DNA of 64,000 nucleotides from contig OY986438.1 of assembly GCA_963920525.1 (NCBI GenBank), forward strand, positions 195,198,962-195,262,961, read 5' to 3'. Of this stretch, positions 24,613 to 36,059 are shown piece after piece. Position 1 is the stretch's first letter. Every line of letters starts with the position of its first letter. Both the position numbers and the translations under genes were made by a program. Under the pieces are notes generated by a model. The model saw only the letters and a program-made list of their open reading frames with translations. It had not been told where the DNA came from and did no database searches. The DNA comes from Dichetophora obliterata. Taxonomy: Eukaryota; Arthropoda; Insecta; Diptera; Sciomyzidae.

Positions 24613-24959
24613 AACCAATCGTCGCATAATTTTCTTCATTAAGAATAAACGTTTTCTCGTGTGTTTAGAAAAAATTTGCTTGAACTTAGTAAAAATTTGC
24701 TATTTGAGTTTATAAGAATTTAGCAAATATTTGCTTGAATTAAGTATAAATTTTCTTTTAAAGCTTATAACAACTTAGCAAAGTCTTGTTAGGATTTAAG
24801 CAAAAATTTGCTTTTTTCTAGAAACATGAGGATTGATTTCAATTTAGCAATCTTTTTCTAAAATCACACCGTGATTAAACAAAGTTTTGCTGATTTGCTT
24901 TTAAGCAAAATATTTGCTTGATTCAAGGAAAATAATTATATCCGTGTGTTTTTGTTTCA

Positions 24960-25560
24960 ATTTAAAGTCTTACCTTAAAAACATGCAAAATAATCGTTGT
25001 GCGTTAACCAATGTTTGGCAAAGATTGGTTTAAAGTAGCCACTGTTCGACCCTTGTTCAGGCCCTGTTCAGCTTTAGTTAAAAGAATTTTATTTTAACTT
25101 ATATATATTTATAAATTATATTCTACGTACAGTTCGATTAACATACAATACTGATGCGCATGACGTAAAAAATTGAGCTTTTATAAGTAACTTACTTTAT
25201 TTAATGATACACCATTGTATATGATGAAATATATTTTATAAGACTCTGGCCATAATAGTAATGTCCACTAAATTTTTGTTTTTTTTTTTTTTTTTTTTTG
25301 AAACATTAAAACATTAGTTGGCATAAAAGTGCTCTAGAAAATTTGATAAACAACGAATGTAATGGCATTTGCTATTGCGCATGCTTTTGTTAATGACATC
25401 GTGATCTGTTTATGTTGTTTTTATGTATGCATGGTTTTGTTTTGATAAAATTGATTATAGCATATTTTTTAAAAACCGGCAATGTTCGACACTCTTATTC
25501 GGTCGCTATTCGATCGCTGTTTGGACAAGTGGGCTTGTTTTTAATTTTTTTTTTTTTATC
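24960..25560. other. Spacer with GTTCGACC-motif cluster and long T run
   Basis: GCCACTGTTCGACCCTTG and a following TTCAGGCCCTGTTCAGC near 25037-25072 resemble the arms of the 18.5-20.5 kb composite. A T run occupies 25279-25299. No gene is seen. Confidence 0.45.
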
Positions 25561-25564
25561 AAAT

Positions 25565-26160
25565 TTCGGACCCTTCCAGAAAGTGTTCTACAACTCCTAA
25601 ACTACAAGAGCTAGAGCAAAATGCATTTCTACAAAGAATTAGCCCTCCTTAAGGTCGAAGAACTGGTGCTCATTTTAATGCATGAATCGTCCATATCTGA
25701 TATGTAGTTTGGATTTTAGAAAAAAAATAAAAATAATAAAAATTGACAAAAAATTACATATGAAATTAACATGAAATCTCATTTCTAAAATTCTTCCAAG
25801 AATACAATCTTGGGAACAGTAGCTTAACGAACATTTTTATGCATAAATCGTCCTATTATGATGAATGGTTTAGGAGTTATGGCTAAAAAACTAAAAAAAT
25901 CACAAAAAATGACGTAGAAAACAATGATTCTTGAAAAAAATTTTAACTGAGATTCTTGAAAAAAAAAATTTTTCTTTCTAAAAATGCAGTCTTGTGTATG
26001 TATGTATTAGAAACAATTTGGTGCATAAATCGTTCTTGTTGGATGTATGGTTTGGGAGTTATGACAAAAACCACATGTTTTTGGCCAGCTACCACTCCAA
26101 AAAGTGTTCTTCAACTCCTAAACTACAAGAGATAGAGCAAAATGCATTTCTTTGAAGGGA
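25565..26160. repeat. Diverged direct repeats (two large and several small copies)
   Basis: A block with AACTCCTAAACTACAAGAG and AGAGCAAAATGCATTTCT occurs at about 25575-25632 and again at 26095-26147. Between them GCATAAATCGTCCT or GCATAAATCGTTCT followed by a GGAGTTATG word recurs at about 25842-25885 and 26020-26062, with a weaker copy at 25680. The unit seems to be roughly 180-260 bases, but it is too diverged to define by eye. Confidence 0.5.
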
Positions 26161-26830
26161 AAGGCCAAAATTCTGATAGAATGTAAAGGAGTTTATAAGG
26201 GTTTTCAAAATAAATGATATGTCAAGAATGTGAAATTTATAATGGCGCTTCCAAAATGACGAACAAAATTATCGCTTTTGTATGAAATTTATTGTAGAGG
26301 GTGTTTATGAGGTGGCTGAGTTTCACTGCGTTCTCAGTTTTTCTCTTAGCCCTTTAAAGGGAAGTGCTTGTTTTTCGAAAAGTATCATTTAAATTAATAA
26401 AGATAGTGATTTTAATATGAAAAACCAAGTTGAAAACATATTTGTTCAATTTATTCGCATTTTATTTTAAAAAAAAAAACGAGTGACACAACAAAATTTC
26501 TGGACACGCTTTGGACTAAAAATTCGCAGTTTTTTTATAAATTGTGAACATTTTTAGCTAATTCAATCATTTTTCAATTTTTGGAATACTTTACTCAGTA
26601 TTGGATCTTATCACATTATTTGGTATTTATTCTTTTAAATTTTCTGTTTCTTGTTGCACATAATTCTTTGATAATATATTTTTTTACGAACACAAACTTT
26701 ATATTATTAGTAAAAAAAAGTCCAGCTATTTTTACCCGACTACGGTGAAGCAAAAAGGTATATGTGTTTGAGCGGTTTGTATGTTTGTTTGTAGCTATGT
26801 ACTTCTGTTCCACTCTCACTGCTAAACTAC
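26160..26830. other. Spacer, nothing recognised
   Basis: AT-rich, no coding similarity. A 73-codon minus-strand frame at 26616-26837 is not supported by any domain. Confidence 0.35.
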
Positions 26831-26835
26831 TTCTC

Positions 26836-27690
26836 ATAATTTAACAAATGAGGTATTGTTTCAAGCGTTTTGATGATGTTCTGGTTAAAAGCCATATGTC
26901 GTCACATTTTATTTAATATAGCGCCCTCTAGAGGGCTTAAAGTCTTGGAAAAAATTTTTAGTGACATAAGCAAATGAGTATCGTTAGAAGCGTTTTGACA
27001 GTCCGATTAAGAAAAGTTATGTGACGTCACATTTAGTGGAATATGGCGCCCTCTAGAGGACAGAAAGAACAAAAACCTAGCTTCTTAGTCATAATTTGAC
27101 AAATGAGGTATCATCGGGAGCATTTTGATCGTCCGCTGAAGAAAAGTTATGTGACGTCACATGACAGATAGTGAACTAAACACCTAACATGAATTAAATT
27201 GCGAGCTTTAGAGCAAGTAAGTTTTTTAAGAAGGCAACAACAACAACAACAACTCTGTAAAGAGTCAATCACTTAGCTGACTAGACAGTCTGTTTCGGAA
27301 ATCGCTACATTTTCCTCTTCAGTAGTCTTTGAGTGATTAAGCTGTGATCAACTCACTGTTTAAATTTGTATATGACCTCACAGATTTAGGAATTCATTCA
27401 TTTGAATTATATGGCTGCTAATCATATGACATTTCAAAGCAGTAGGCTATTTACAGATCACCGCCGTCAACTCTACCAAGGTTACCATCTGTTCTAGTTG
27501 CTTCTTAACACCTCACTTCTAAACTAGTTATCATAATCTTACTAATGAGGTATTGTTGGAAGCGCTCTTCTGCTGGTTACAACCAGCTCATATTCCTTTA
27601 GGTTATGTGACATCACATTAAATTTAATATAGCGCCCTCTTGAAGACAGAAAGTCAATTAAGCCCCAACCTTCTGAGCTACTTATTATAA
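26836..27690 (+). repeat. 130-bp tandem satellite with GGCGCCCTCTAGAGG and TGACGTCA
   Basis: Four copies or part copies start near 26836, 26966, 27096 and 27530. Each runs CATAATTTGACAAATGAGG, GAAGCGTTTTGAT, AAAAGTTATGTGACGTCACA and then GGCGCCCTCTAGAGGACAG. The TGACGTCA palindromes at 27022-27029 and 27152-27159 are exactly 130 bases apart. Between the third and fourth copies about 360 bases of other DNA are inserted, including the dispersed repeat at 27237-27345. Confidence 0.75.
27237..27345 (-). repeat. Dispersed repeat inserted in the satellite (copy 2)
   Basis: Begins with a (CAA)n tract and continues AACTCTGTAAAGAGTC, GACAGTCTGTTTCGGAAATC, GCTACATTTTCCTCTTCAG. It matches the reverse complement of 20788-20880. 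On the minus strand the order ends in (GTT)n, resembling a retroposon tail. Confidence 0.55.
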
Positions 27691-28121
27691 TTTAAAAAAA
27701 AATATATTCCTAAAATAATTTAACTTAACAACATGTTAAAAAAACTAACACTCGACTACTAAAAATCAAGCTCTAAAAAGTATGAAAGAAGAAAATATTC
27801 TCACCTGAAATTTTTATGAATTAACTATTCAATTTTTATTGTTTTTTATATAAACAACTTACACATAATATATTTTATTGTATTTTATACATATTCATAG
27901 TGATATTCAGAAGATAGCCGTGGTGGTGTGCCACCTATTCTAACAAAATAATATATTGTAAGAGTAGTAAGCGATCATAAGCTTTAGGACAAAGTGCATC
28001 AAAAGGACGACTTATCACCATACATCTAGAGAGCGACATATATATGAGGTGGCATACGACTACGGAAATTTTCTGAATATTACTTTAAATATGCATTAAA
28101 TACAAAAAAATATATTATGCG

Positions 28122-28348
28122 TAATGCTTCGTTTTCACTATGTCATTTATATGATGACACAAAAGTTTATCACCTGAAATATTACCTTAATAAAACTCTA
28201 GAACACTCTAGAACATATCTCTATTTAATTATTTATTTGTTTTTAATTTTCCAAGATTGCCAAAGTTAGAAAAAATTACAACATGTTGTTATTTTCAATT
28301 TGATTGATAACTGACAACTGAAAATGACACAGTGAAAACCAAGCATTA
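28122..28348. mobile_element. MITE nested in the right arm
   Basis: TAATGCTTCGTTTTCACTAT on the left and CAGTGAAAACCAAGCATTA on the right are inverted repeats that extend to TGTCATTT / AAATGACA. TA at both outer edges fits a TA duplication. About 225 bases, non-coding. Confidence 0.65.
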
Positions 28349-28439
28349 GTTGCTAATTTAATGAACCAAACTATTGAAGAGTTTATATATACAAATTTCA
28401 GATGAGAATATTTTTTCTGTTTCATACTTTTTCACTTTT

Positions 28440-31078
28440 CATTATTTTATCGTCTCTGATGTATCTCGTCTGTGCTATTGTTTGATCAAATTTATTTTCT
28501 TTCCGATCATGACTTAATTTTTTGTACACTTGATATACCGCTGTCTCGGATTAATACGTCTTAAACCATTACCTACAAGGACTTTAAATGTATTAATCTT
28601 CCGGCTTTAAGCAATGATGCCTGTTCTATTCCATGGAATGATATTTGGTTCTTTTCAAATGTAAGTGATAAAGTAGATGCCTTAACTCAACATATTAGTC
28701 AACTCCTTAAAACTCATGTTCCGATGCGTACTATTGTAATAAAAAATGTGTATTGTCCATGGTACACGTCCAGTATGCAGAATGCGATAAGAAACCGCAA
28801 TAAAATTCATAAGCGGTGGAAAAGAAACCCGTCGTTGGCAAATTGGGAAGAGTACAGAGTGGCAAGGAATGCTTCAATTCTTATTTGCAGGCAATCGAAG
28901 TTAAAATTTTATTCTAATAAACTGAAGACATCACTTCCTTCTAAAGAGCTATGGAAAAATCTAAGAAACACTGGAATTGGCAACAAGCCTACAGTTGTCT
29001 GCTGTATTAACCCTGATGCTATGAACGATTTTTTTCATAAATAATAATGTTAGCCATGGTTATCTTAAAGAGTTAACAGATATCCTTGTTGAACCAAACT
29101 ACTTTCAGTTTGCTGGGTTAAGTGAAAATGAGGTTGTAAAACATATAATGAAAATTAAATCGAATGCGGTTGGTGAGGATGGAATTCCGATTAAATTTAT
29201 AAAACTCATTTTACCTTTCATAGTTAGCCCACTAACGCATATTATCAATCATTGTTTCACTTCCTCCTCTTTTCCTTATTCCTGGAAAGTTGCAAAGGTC
29301 ATACCGGTAGCCAAAAAATCCCAAGCAAGTGAGCCCAGTGATTTCAGGCCTATTAGCATTTTGTCCTGCTTGTCAAAGGTGTGGGAAGCTATTATGGCTG
29401 ATCAAATGTCGAATTTTCTCTTACAAAGCAATTTTTTGTCCCCATTTCAATCTGGATTTCGTAGTGGCCACAGTTGTGCAACTGCCACTCTTAAGGTACT
29501 GGACGATATTCGATCACATTATGATGAAGGCCTTCTTACCCTACTCTGCTTAATTGATTTCTCTAAGGCATTTGATAATGTAAATCATTCCTTACTTTGT
29601 CAAAGACTAAAAAATTATTATGGGTTTTGTGGTAATGCTGTTATTCTTGTAAGTAGCTACGTATCGAACAGAGTTCAGAGAGTAAATGTTGCAAATAAGT
29701 GCTCTCAATACAAGTATGTTTGCAGTGGATTGCCTCAAGGATCTGTGCTTGGGCCTCTTTTGTTTTCAATATTTATAAATGATATCTTTTCCGTATGTAA
29801 ACATTCCTCTATGCATGCCTATGCGGATGATGTTCAGCTTCATATTTCCCGCACAACGGGTCTTTTAGAAGATTTAAGTTACAGGTTGAACGAATATCTC
29901 GATAGTGTTCATAAATGGCCTATTAGAAATATGATATGGTCTTCAACTTAATGCGCTGAAAACATATGTGTTGCATATTGCCAAAAATAAAATCTGCTTA
30001 GATGACATTCCGGACTTGTATATAGGGAACAGGAAGCTAAATATAGTAAGCAACGTGAAGAGTCTTGGTTTTCATATTAATTCGTCATTAACTTGTACCG
30101 ATCATATCAATAGTGTAGTCCACAACATTTATTATACCCTGCGAAATTTAAGAATGTCGGCGCAGTTTACACCTGTTGATACTAGGCGAAAATTGGTGTT
30201 ACAAATGATAATCCCCATAATAACTTATTCTGAAATTATTTATAGTAAACTAGATTCACATTCTGAGCACAAACTGCGAATTGCGTTTAATCATGCCACG
30301 CGATACGTCTATAATATTCATAGGTTTGATCATATATCTCACCTCAAGAATAGCATACTTGGTTGTGATATAATAAGCTATCTTAATGCTCGTAATTGCA
30401 TATTCCTTCATAAATTGATTCACTTTAAAGTGCCGTTGTATCTTTTTGAAAAATTACAATTTTGTCAGTCAAGCAGGAGTTATATGATGATAATACCTAA
30501 CTTTAATTCCCTGAACTCTACCAGACTATTTTTCGTTAGTTCCATTAGATTATGGAATGCATTACCCAGTCACCTTAAATCTATTAGAAATGAAAGAAGC
30601 TTTAGGCAAGCCGTTTTAAATCATGTTGCTTAATTGCAGTTATCTTTATATAAAATAAAATAACCAGATTTCTATTTCTAGCTCAGTATTAACGTTTTAC
30701 GATCTATTTCTTACTATAATTCTTACTATATTTCATGCTATTTCTTACAATCTTCTTATTATACTGATATTAAATAATAATTTTTCTAAATTTTTTTTAA
30801 CTATGCCGCAGGGCATTCCCTTATGGAGTGTCGGGTATGATGAGCCCGCGGATCCTGAGTCATTGCTCTTTTTTTAACTTTATGAAAAATATAATTGTTA
30901 TGAATAAGTATTAATATTAAATAATAATAATTATAATAAATCCATTAATAAAATTTATTGACTATGTTATAATGTCATAATCTTTGAATCTGAATATAAT
31001 ATTATTGTTAGTTTACTACCTTTGTATTTTAAAAGAACATGTTCTTATAATACTAATATTGAATATCAAATAAATAAA
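28440..31078 (+). mobile_element. CR1-like non-LTR retrotransposon, copy B (5'-truncated)
   Basis: Contains the endonuclease C-terminus, the full reverse transcriptase and the C-terminal domain of ORF2, then a 3' untranslated region of about 440 bases ending TATCAAATAAATAAAAAAAAA. Flanking words ATACTTTTTC (28426) and ATACTTTTTA (31083) suggest a short target duplication of ATACTTTTT, placing the insertion inside the arm of the 27.7-31.1 kb palindrome. It is the best local reference for the fragments at 2830-4750 and 4985-5190. Confidence 0.8.
28463..30633 (+). pseudogene. ORF2 of copy B: endonuclease end and reverse transcriptase, broken
   Basis: Reading starts within the endonuclease at FLSDHDLIF (28496-28522), the conserved SDH motif. 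An in-frame TAA follows at 28562. The next open stretch includes YCPWYTSSMQNAIRNRNKIH. The frame breaks at about 29040. From 29148 comes the reverse transcriptase: KSNAVGEDGIPIKFI, DFRPISILSCLSKVWEAI, LIDFSKAFDNVNHSLL (first catalytic Asp), SGLPQGSVLGPLLFSIF and HAYADDVQLHI (catalytic Asp pair near 29823). A frameshift near 29930 moves the thumb and C-terminus to another frame (29968-30633, ending RQAVLNHVA). Three or more lesions make it inactive, but it is far better kept than copy A. Confidence 0.85.
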
Positions 31079-31154
31079 AAAAAATACTTTTTATAGCTTG
31101 ATTTTCAGCAGTCGGGTGTTAGTTTTTTGAATTTATTTTTTATTCCCTTTCTGT

Positions 31155-31505
31155 CTTAAGCCTAGTTCGTTTACGTAAAATTTCGCTGGCAACATCTATT
31201 TATTTGTTGCGTGAAATTTCTGACTTAAAGTTTGTTGCGAAGAATTTCTATGGCAACGTTTCTCAGAGAATAAATTGGAAGATTTCATATGATCTCTCTC
31301 TTTTCATTTCAAAATAAATAGGCAGTAAAATTAAACTGTCGTCAAAAAATGTTGCTCAGAAACATGTTGCAATAATTTCACGCAGCGGAACAGAGTACTG
31401 CTCTGACGAACATATTGTGAAAATTTACACGCTTGTTTCGCAGCTGTCACTTTTTATATGGAGATTTGAGTGAAATTTCACATGAAACTGAACAGAGTAC
31501 TATGC
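31155..31505. repeat. Diverged inverted-repeat element
   Basis: GTTCGTTTACGTAAAATTTC near 31168 is a poor reverse complement of GTGAAATTTCACATGAAAC near 31468. GAACAGAGTACT occurs twice on the right (31388 and 31492). Possibly an old MITE. The same words (TTTCAC, GTTGC) recur inside. Confidence 0.4.
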
Positions 31506-31509
31506 TTTA

Positions 31510-34470
31510 GAATCATAAATTTTCAATTTGTGACTGTAATGAGAAAATTATTTATTTGGTGTAAATGGATCGTGAAGTTTTTAATCAGATACTTAATCGG
31601 TTTGCTACAGTTCTGTTACACGGCCATACAAAGGGTTAAACATAAGGATTAGGAGAACGAAAAAACTTTAACCCGTTCAGTAGGTTTGCCCAATATGACA
31701 CGTCAGAAAGTAATTTTTATTTTTATTTTGGAACGAATTTTTTTAAATAAAATCATTAGGTTCTATGAAAAATATATGAACCAATATGATTAAAATATAT
31801 GTTGAAAGATATTAGACCTTTAAGTCAATTGGATTTTCGATTTTATGCCGAGGTATATTAAAAAAATGTTTTTTTTGTCTATGTTATACAAAAAAAATCA
31901 ACTGGACAAAAATCGGATTTATGTTTTTTTATCTTTTTATGGCTTTAAAGATAAAAATCTTAAAAGGATTTAAAAAATAAAAATCTGAAGGGTTGAAAAA
32001 TCTTCAAGGGATTAAACAATTTTTTTTGCCGAATTTTTTTCTTTATACAAGCTTGCAAAACGTAAGTAGCTCAGGTAAAAATTAAATTTATATTTTTTCA
32101 TCTTTTTAGGACCTAAATGATAGGATTATGACCTAAAAATTATTTGTTCTTGATTTAGCTTAACCATTGAAAGGGTTCATGTTACAAGAAAGACAATGAT
32201 TTTAAATAATAAGAATAGTTTTTCATTACTTACCTTCATTTTCTTAAACACATTCTTAAAAACGAGCTACTGTGTAGCCTTTGGAATTGGTATTGTATGT
32301 TGATGTAGTAGAGAGTGAAAATTTACTTTTTCAATTTTAGAAATATTATTACTAACGACAACTTGACGACTTTTGTCAACAACAATTTCAACTTATATTA
32401 TAAATACTGACAACAAAATGTCAGCATACCGGGTTAAGAAAAGAGAGCACAATTTCTAAAGCATAGATGTTGAAATTTCTAAAATAAATCATGTAAATAA
32501 TTCTGACATAACATAACAATAACAGCAAACGCACGTTCCTGATCAATGCGAAAATTTGCATTTTTTGCGTCAGAAGACTCTTTTGAAAAATAATGATGAA
32601 TCTGCGCAGTAAAAGAATAATTAATATGTGGAATATATTAAAATTTAGAGCTTGTGCAGATATTTTACTTGTTTTTTTCTGTGTTTTGGTTATGTTATCG
32701 TGCATTTAAGAAAACACACCAGAAACTGAAATTTGGAATATTTTCTAGTATGCATTTCAATTAGAAAACTAGCAATGGTTATTCCGATAGAAAATATTTA
32801 AAACTAAAAATCTAAAAAAAAAACAATGAAAAGCAAATTTGAAAATTTTCGTAAAAAAGTTAAAATTTTAAATTTTAAATTGCACATTAGAAACCAAAAA
32901 TTAAATCTGTGGTCATAAAAAAGAACGACTAAACTCAAAGTGTCGTAAGAAACGATATATTAATTGCACGAATTCGACCCATTTTTTTTAAATATATGAA
33001 TCGTTACACAGTGGTTCAGTGCATAGGCCAAAAATCAAAAAAATCATATATGTTTTTCTCCGTTTTTTTCACTTTCTCTTATTCTTATAAACACAAATGT
33101 ATAAAAAAACAACTTTTTACTTATGCTTTGGTCAGTCGTCTTTTTCGCCTTTAAAGTATAGGTATTGAAGAGGTGCGTTATTTGTGTTTTTAAATAGCTA
33201 AACCTCAGTGAATTGTTAAACAAGTATTTTAATTAATTTGCTAATATAAAAAAAAAAACTTTGTTATGGATGTTCAAAACCAAGGTATTTTCTTTAATCA
33301 AATGTGAAACTAGTTTCTGTGTTGTAAAGAATGTAGCAATAATACGTGTGAATAAAAAAGTATTTTTTTCGACAATATTTTTTGTTGTTAATCGTTTTTA
33401 CTTTGGCTTTTAGTAATGCGACTGGCTTCGTCTGATATTGACAAATATATACGTTAAAAGTTTTCATTTTAGGTTTTCAGAAAAAAATAAATTTTCTGTC
33501 CCTCTCTGCTCCTCAGCTTTTACGACATCGTCAATGGAATTACAACCAACAAATTTTTTTGCAAATTTCAAAAATAGAGTGTCTTCAGAGAAATGATATA
33601 TTTAAACGAGTTGATATAATTTTTCAATTTGACTGATTTTACACATCGTCGCTCCTCCACAAAATAAGTTATGTGATTTTTTTAAATTTTTTTTTATAAC
33701 ATATTTTGTTTACACCATCTATTATCCACATTTCTGCATAGCAGTTTTTTATACCTGTTATGATTTAGAAGTGATCACAAACAGTTATTGCTCGCAGTAA
33801 CAGAAATGCTCTGAAAAAAATTGTTTGCTCTCCTGAACAGTTACTGAAAAACATATAACTGTTTTTGTTGGCGCAGCGACGATATGTACCTAGTTTAGTA
33901 AAAAAAATACAAAAAATTCCATTTTTAATTAAAAATTAAAGTATTTTGTACTTAAAAATTTGTGTAGTCAGTTTTTAAAAATTTCGTTAAAAATAGTAAA
34001 CATTGATTCTCCAACATCAAATTTTGAGAATGCATGAAGAATGAATGCCTCAATACGATAATATTCTCAAAGTGCCAAAAAAATAATGCTGCTGACCTTG
34101 AAAAATAAGAATATAAATTTTAGAGGTCAAAAAATTTAAAATTTTTCTTGAAAATGTTTGTAAAAAAGGACACCACAATAAAGAACAATTCAAGATCTTT
34201 AAAATATGTCCTCAATTTTTTTCTTGTAGGACTAACGGTTTAGAAGATATAGTTGTTTGAATACATGTCCAAATGACAATTTTTGTTTTTCTTCATTATT
34301 TTTCACTGTGTAAAACTGCAAAAAAAATTTTAAATTATAAAAAAAAATATGCAAATATTTTTCTTGTTTAAAGTACTATCCATGTGCAAAGTACTAAATT
34401 TTTACAGAAATGTGAGTTTCGAAAAGCGTCTGATTTGACATGGAATGACCGATATACTAACCATCAGCCA
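31510..34470. other. 3-kb AT-rich stretch with one dispersed repeat, no gene
   Basis: Only the segment at 32904-32980 has a recognisable partner (6967-7037, same orientation). A 94-codon minus-strand frame at 32421-32705 has no domain I recognise. Otherwise simple A and T runs. Confidence 0.45.
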
Positions 34471-34474
34471 ACGC

Positions 34475-34656
34475 CTCAAAAGCCTTTTTTATAAAAAAAT
34501 ATTCTGACAAAATAAAAATAAATTATTTCATTTTTGTGTGATGTCAAATTTACTTTTATAGTACTGCTCAAAAGCCTTTTTTTCATAAAATTTTCTGACA
34601 AAATTAAAATATATTATTTTATCTTCGTGTGATTTTAAATTTAATTTCATAGTACT
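34475..34656 (+). repeat. Tandem duplication, 92-bp unit, two copies
   Basis: CTCAAAAGCCTTTTTT starts copies at 34475 and 34567, each continuing ATTCTGACAAAAT, TTTTGTGTGAT or TTCGTGTGATT and ending ATAGTACT. The second copy ends exactly where the Jockey element inserted. Confidence 0.75.
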
Positions 34657-34667
34657 TTTTTCTACTT

Positions 34668-35982
34668 CAATTCAATTCAATTTAATTTATTCATCCAATA
34701 TTTCTATTTAAACAGTGTTTATATACATATAATATTTATGAGATCTATCACAGATATTACATCAAATTTAACTTATGTCTAATCAGATTAACGTAAAAAT
34801 TTATACATCAGTAATAACTTCTTAAAGGTAAAAAATGGGATAAAACACCTTTATTTGAAGGAAAAAAAAAAGTCAAACAATAACTGAAAAGAAGTTGCAT
34901 ATAGCTAGATTATTTTTTAAAAAATAATCAGCTACATAACAAGATCTTTCATATTTGGTAAATTTTAAGTGTACATAATTACAAATTATGTTGTTTCTAA
35001 GCAATCTCTTAATAAGAAGAGTTCAAAATTCTGATAAAATAATTATGATTTTGTCTTCGGATGAAATCTGTGAACAATTCATATCCCATTTCATTATGTA
35101 GCGTTCGTGTGGAATATCTCCAGTGCCTGTTATTTATCATTTTCAAACATTTATTTTGTATGATTTGCATTTTAGTTAGATGGCATTTTGCAGATTTGTA
35201 CCATACAGGCGAAGCATACGACAAAATTGGTCTTAGGACACATTTGAACAGTAAGTTTTTGTTTTGAGAATTTAGATTTGAGCGTCTGTTTAACATAGAC
35301 CATAGAGCTCTGAATGATCTTACTGCTTTTCCGCAGGCTGCCTCTATATGTTTGCGCAATAAAAGCTTTTGCTCAAGTATGACTCCGAGATACTTTACTT
35401 TGGTTTGAGCATTTATAATGCTGTTATTAAAAGCAAGATGGCGCATTGGAAGTCTTTTTGGTGATTTATTAAATGGAAAGATAATAGCTTGTGTTTTATT
35501 TTGATTAATTTGAATCTTCCATTTTGTAAAATATTTGTTGCAGGACTCAATGCTTTTTCCATTTTCTTCAAAAGTGCACTTGTTAGCTTACTTGATGTGA
35601 TCAAAGCTGTATCGTCGGCATAGTAGGCTACATCCATCAACTTAGGGACCTTGAAATCTGCTGTATAGAGCGTATACAATAGCGGGGAGAGTATTGAGCC
35701 CTGAGGCAAACCAGCTGGAATGCTTTTGGTAGAAGAGAGAAAGTTGTTCACCGATACCGAAAACGTTCTGGTATGTAGGAAGTCGGATACGAGTTTGCAC
35801 AGGTATTTGGGTAAATTCATGGAAGCCAGTTTGAAGATAAGACCATTATGCCAGACTGTATCGAATGCCTTTCCTATATCCAGAAGTATAATACCAGTTG
35901 ACTTTTTGTTACGTTTGTTTTTAAGTATTTTGTTTTTAATTCTGCTGACTTGGTGGATTGTACTATGATCTTTTTTGAAACC
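34668..35982 (-). mobile_element. 5'-truncated Jockey-clade retrotransposon with 14-bp duplication
   Basis: The insert is bounded by identical ACTTTTTTCTACTT at 34654-34667 and 35983-35996, a clear target-site duplication. On the minus strand the 3' end is a short TTGAA-type repeat tail (34668-34690) instead of long poly-A. The 5' truncation is inside the reverse transcriptase, so only about 1.3 kb of the element is present. Confidence 0.9.
35009..35982 (-). pseudogene. Jockey-clade reverse transcriptase, C-terminal two-thirds
   Basis: Translation is open from the truncation point: GFKKDHSTIHQVSRIKNKI, then ILLDIGKAFDTVWHNGLIF (first catalytic Asp), PAGLPQGSILSPLLYTLYT and AYYADDTALI (second Asp pair near 35615). 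The frame shifts around 35450-35510. A second frame continues VKYLGVILEQKLLLRKHIE, RPILSYASPVWYKSAKC and NNRHWRYSTRTLHNEMGY, ending at 35009. The order and motifs are those of Jockey-clade ORF2 proteins; the endonuclease is absent because of the truncation. Non-functional. Confidence 0.88.
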
Positions 35983-36059
35983 ACTTTTTTCTACTTAAGG
36001 ATATACAAGTATATCAAATTTTACTTAAGAAATTACTTGAGAGCTGGATAGAGGCCTTA

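Larger units (their letters stand above)
22690..24950. mobile_element. Outer palindromic element with AGCAAATATTTGC-type arrays
   Basis: Both ends are arrays of the same short unit, containing AGCAAATTTTTACTTAATTC and GCAAATATTTGC words spaced roughly 60 bases apart. The left array (22690-22900) and right array (24665-24950) are in opposite orientation. The core holds the two halves of a tRNA-like sequence (22931-22976 and 24585-24612), which are separated by a second foldback (22977-24584). Tandem-repeat arms are the architecture of foldback elements, but this one matches no named family that I know. Confidence 0.65.
27735..31130. mobile_element. Long palindromic element interrupted by a non-LTR insertion
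   Basis: The left arm starts near CTAACACTCGACTACTAAA (27748) and continues ATATTCTCACCTGAAATTTT. The right arm carries AAATTTCAGATGAGAATATT (28402) and then, beyond the inserted retrotransposon, ATTTTCAGCAGTCGGGTGTTAG near 31102-31123. Inner arm parts also match: GGTGGTGTGCCACCTATTC (27930) against GAGGTGGCATACGACTACGG (28048). The centre lies near 28000. A MITE (28122-28348) sits in the right arm. No coding sequence belongs to the palindrome itself. Confidence 0.65.
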
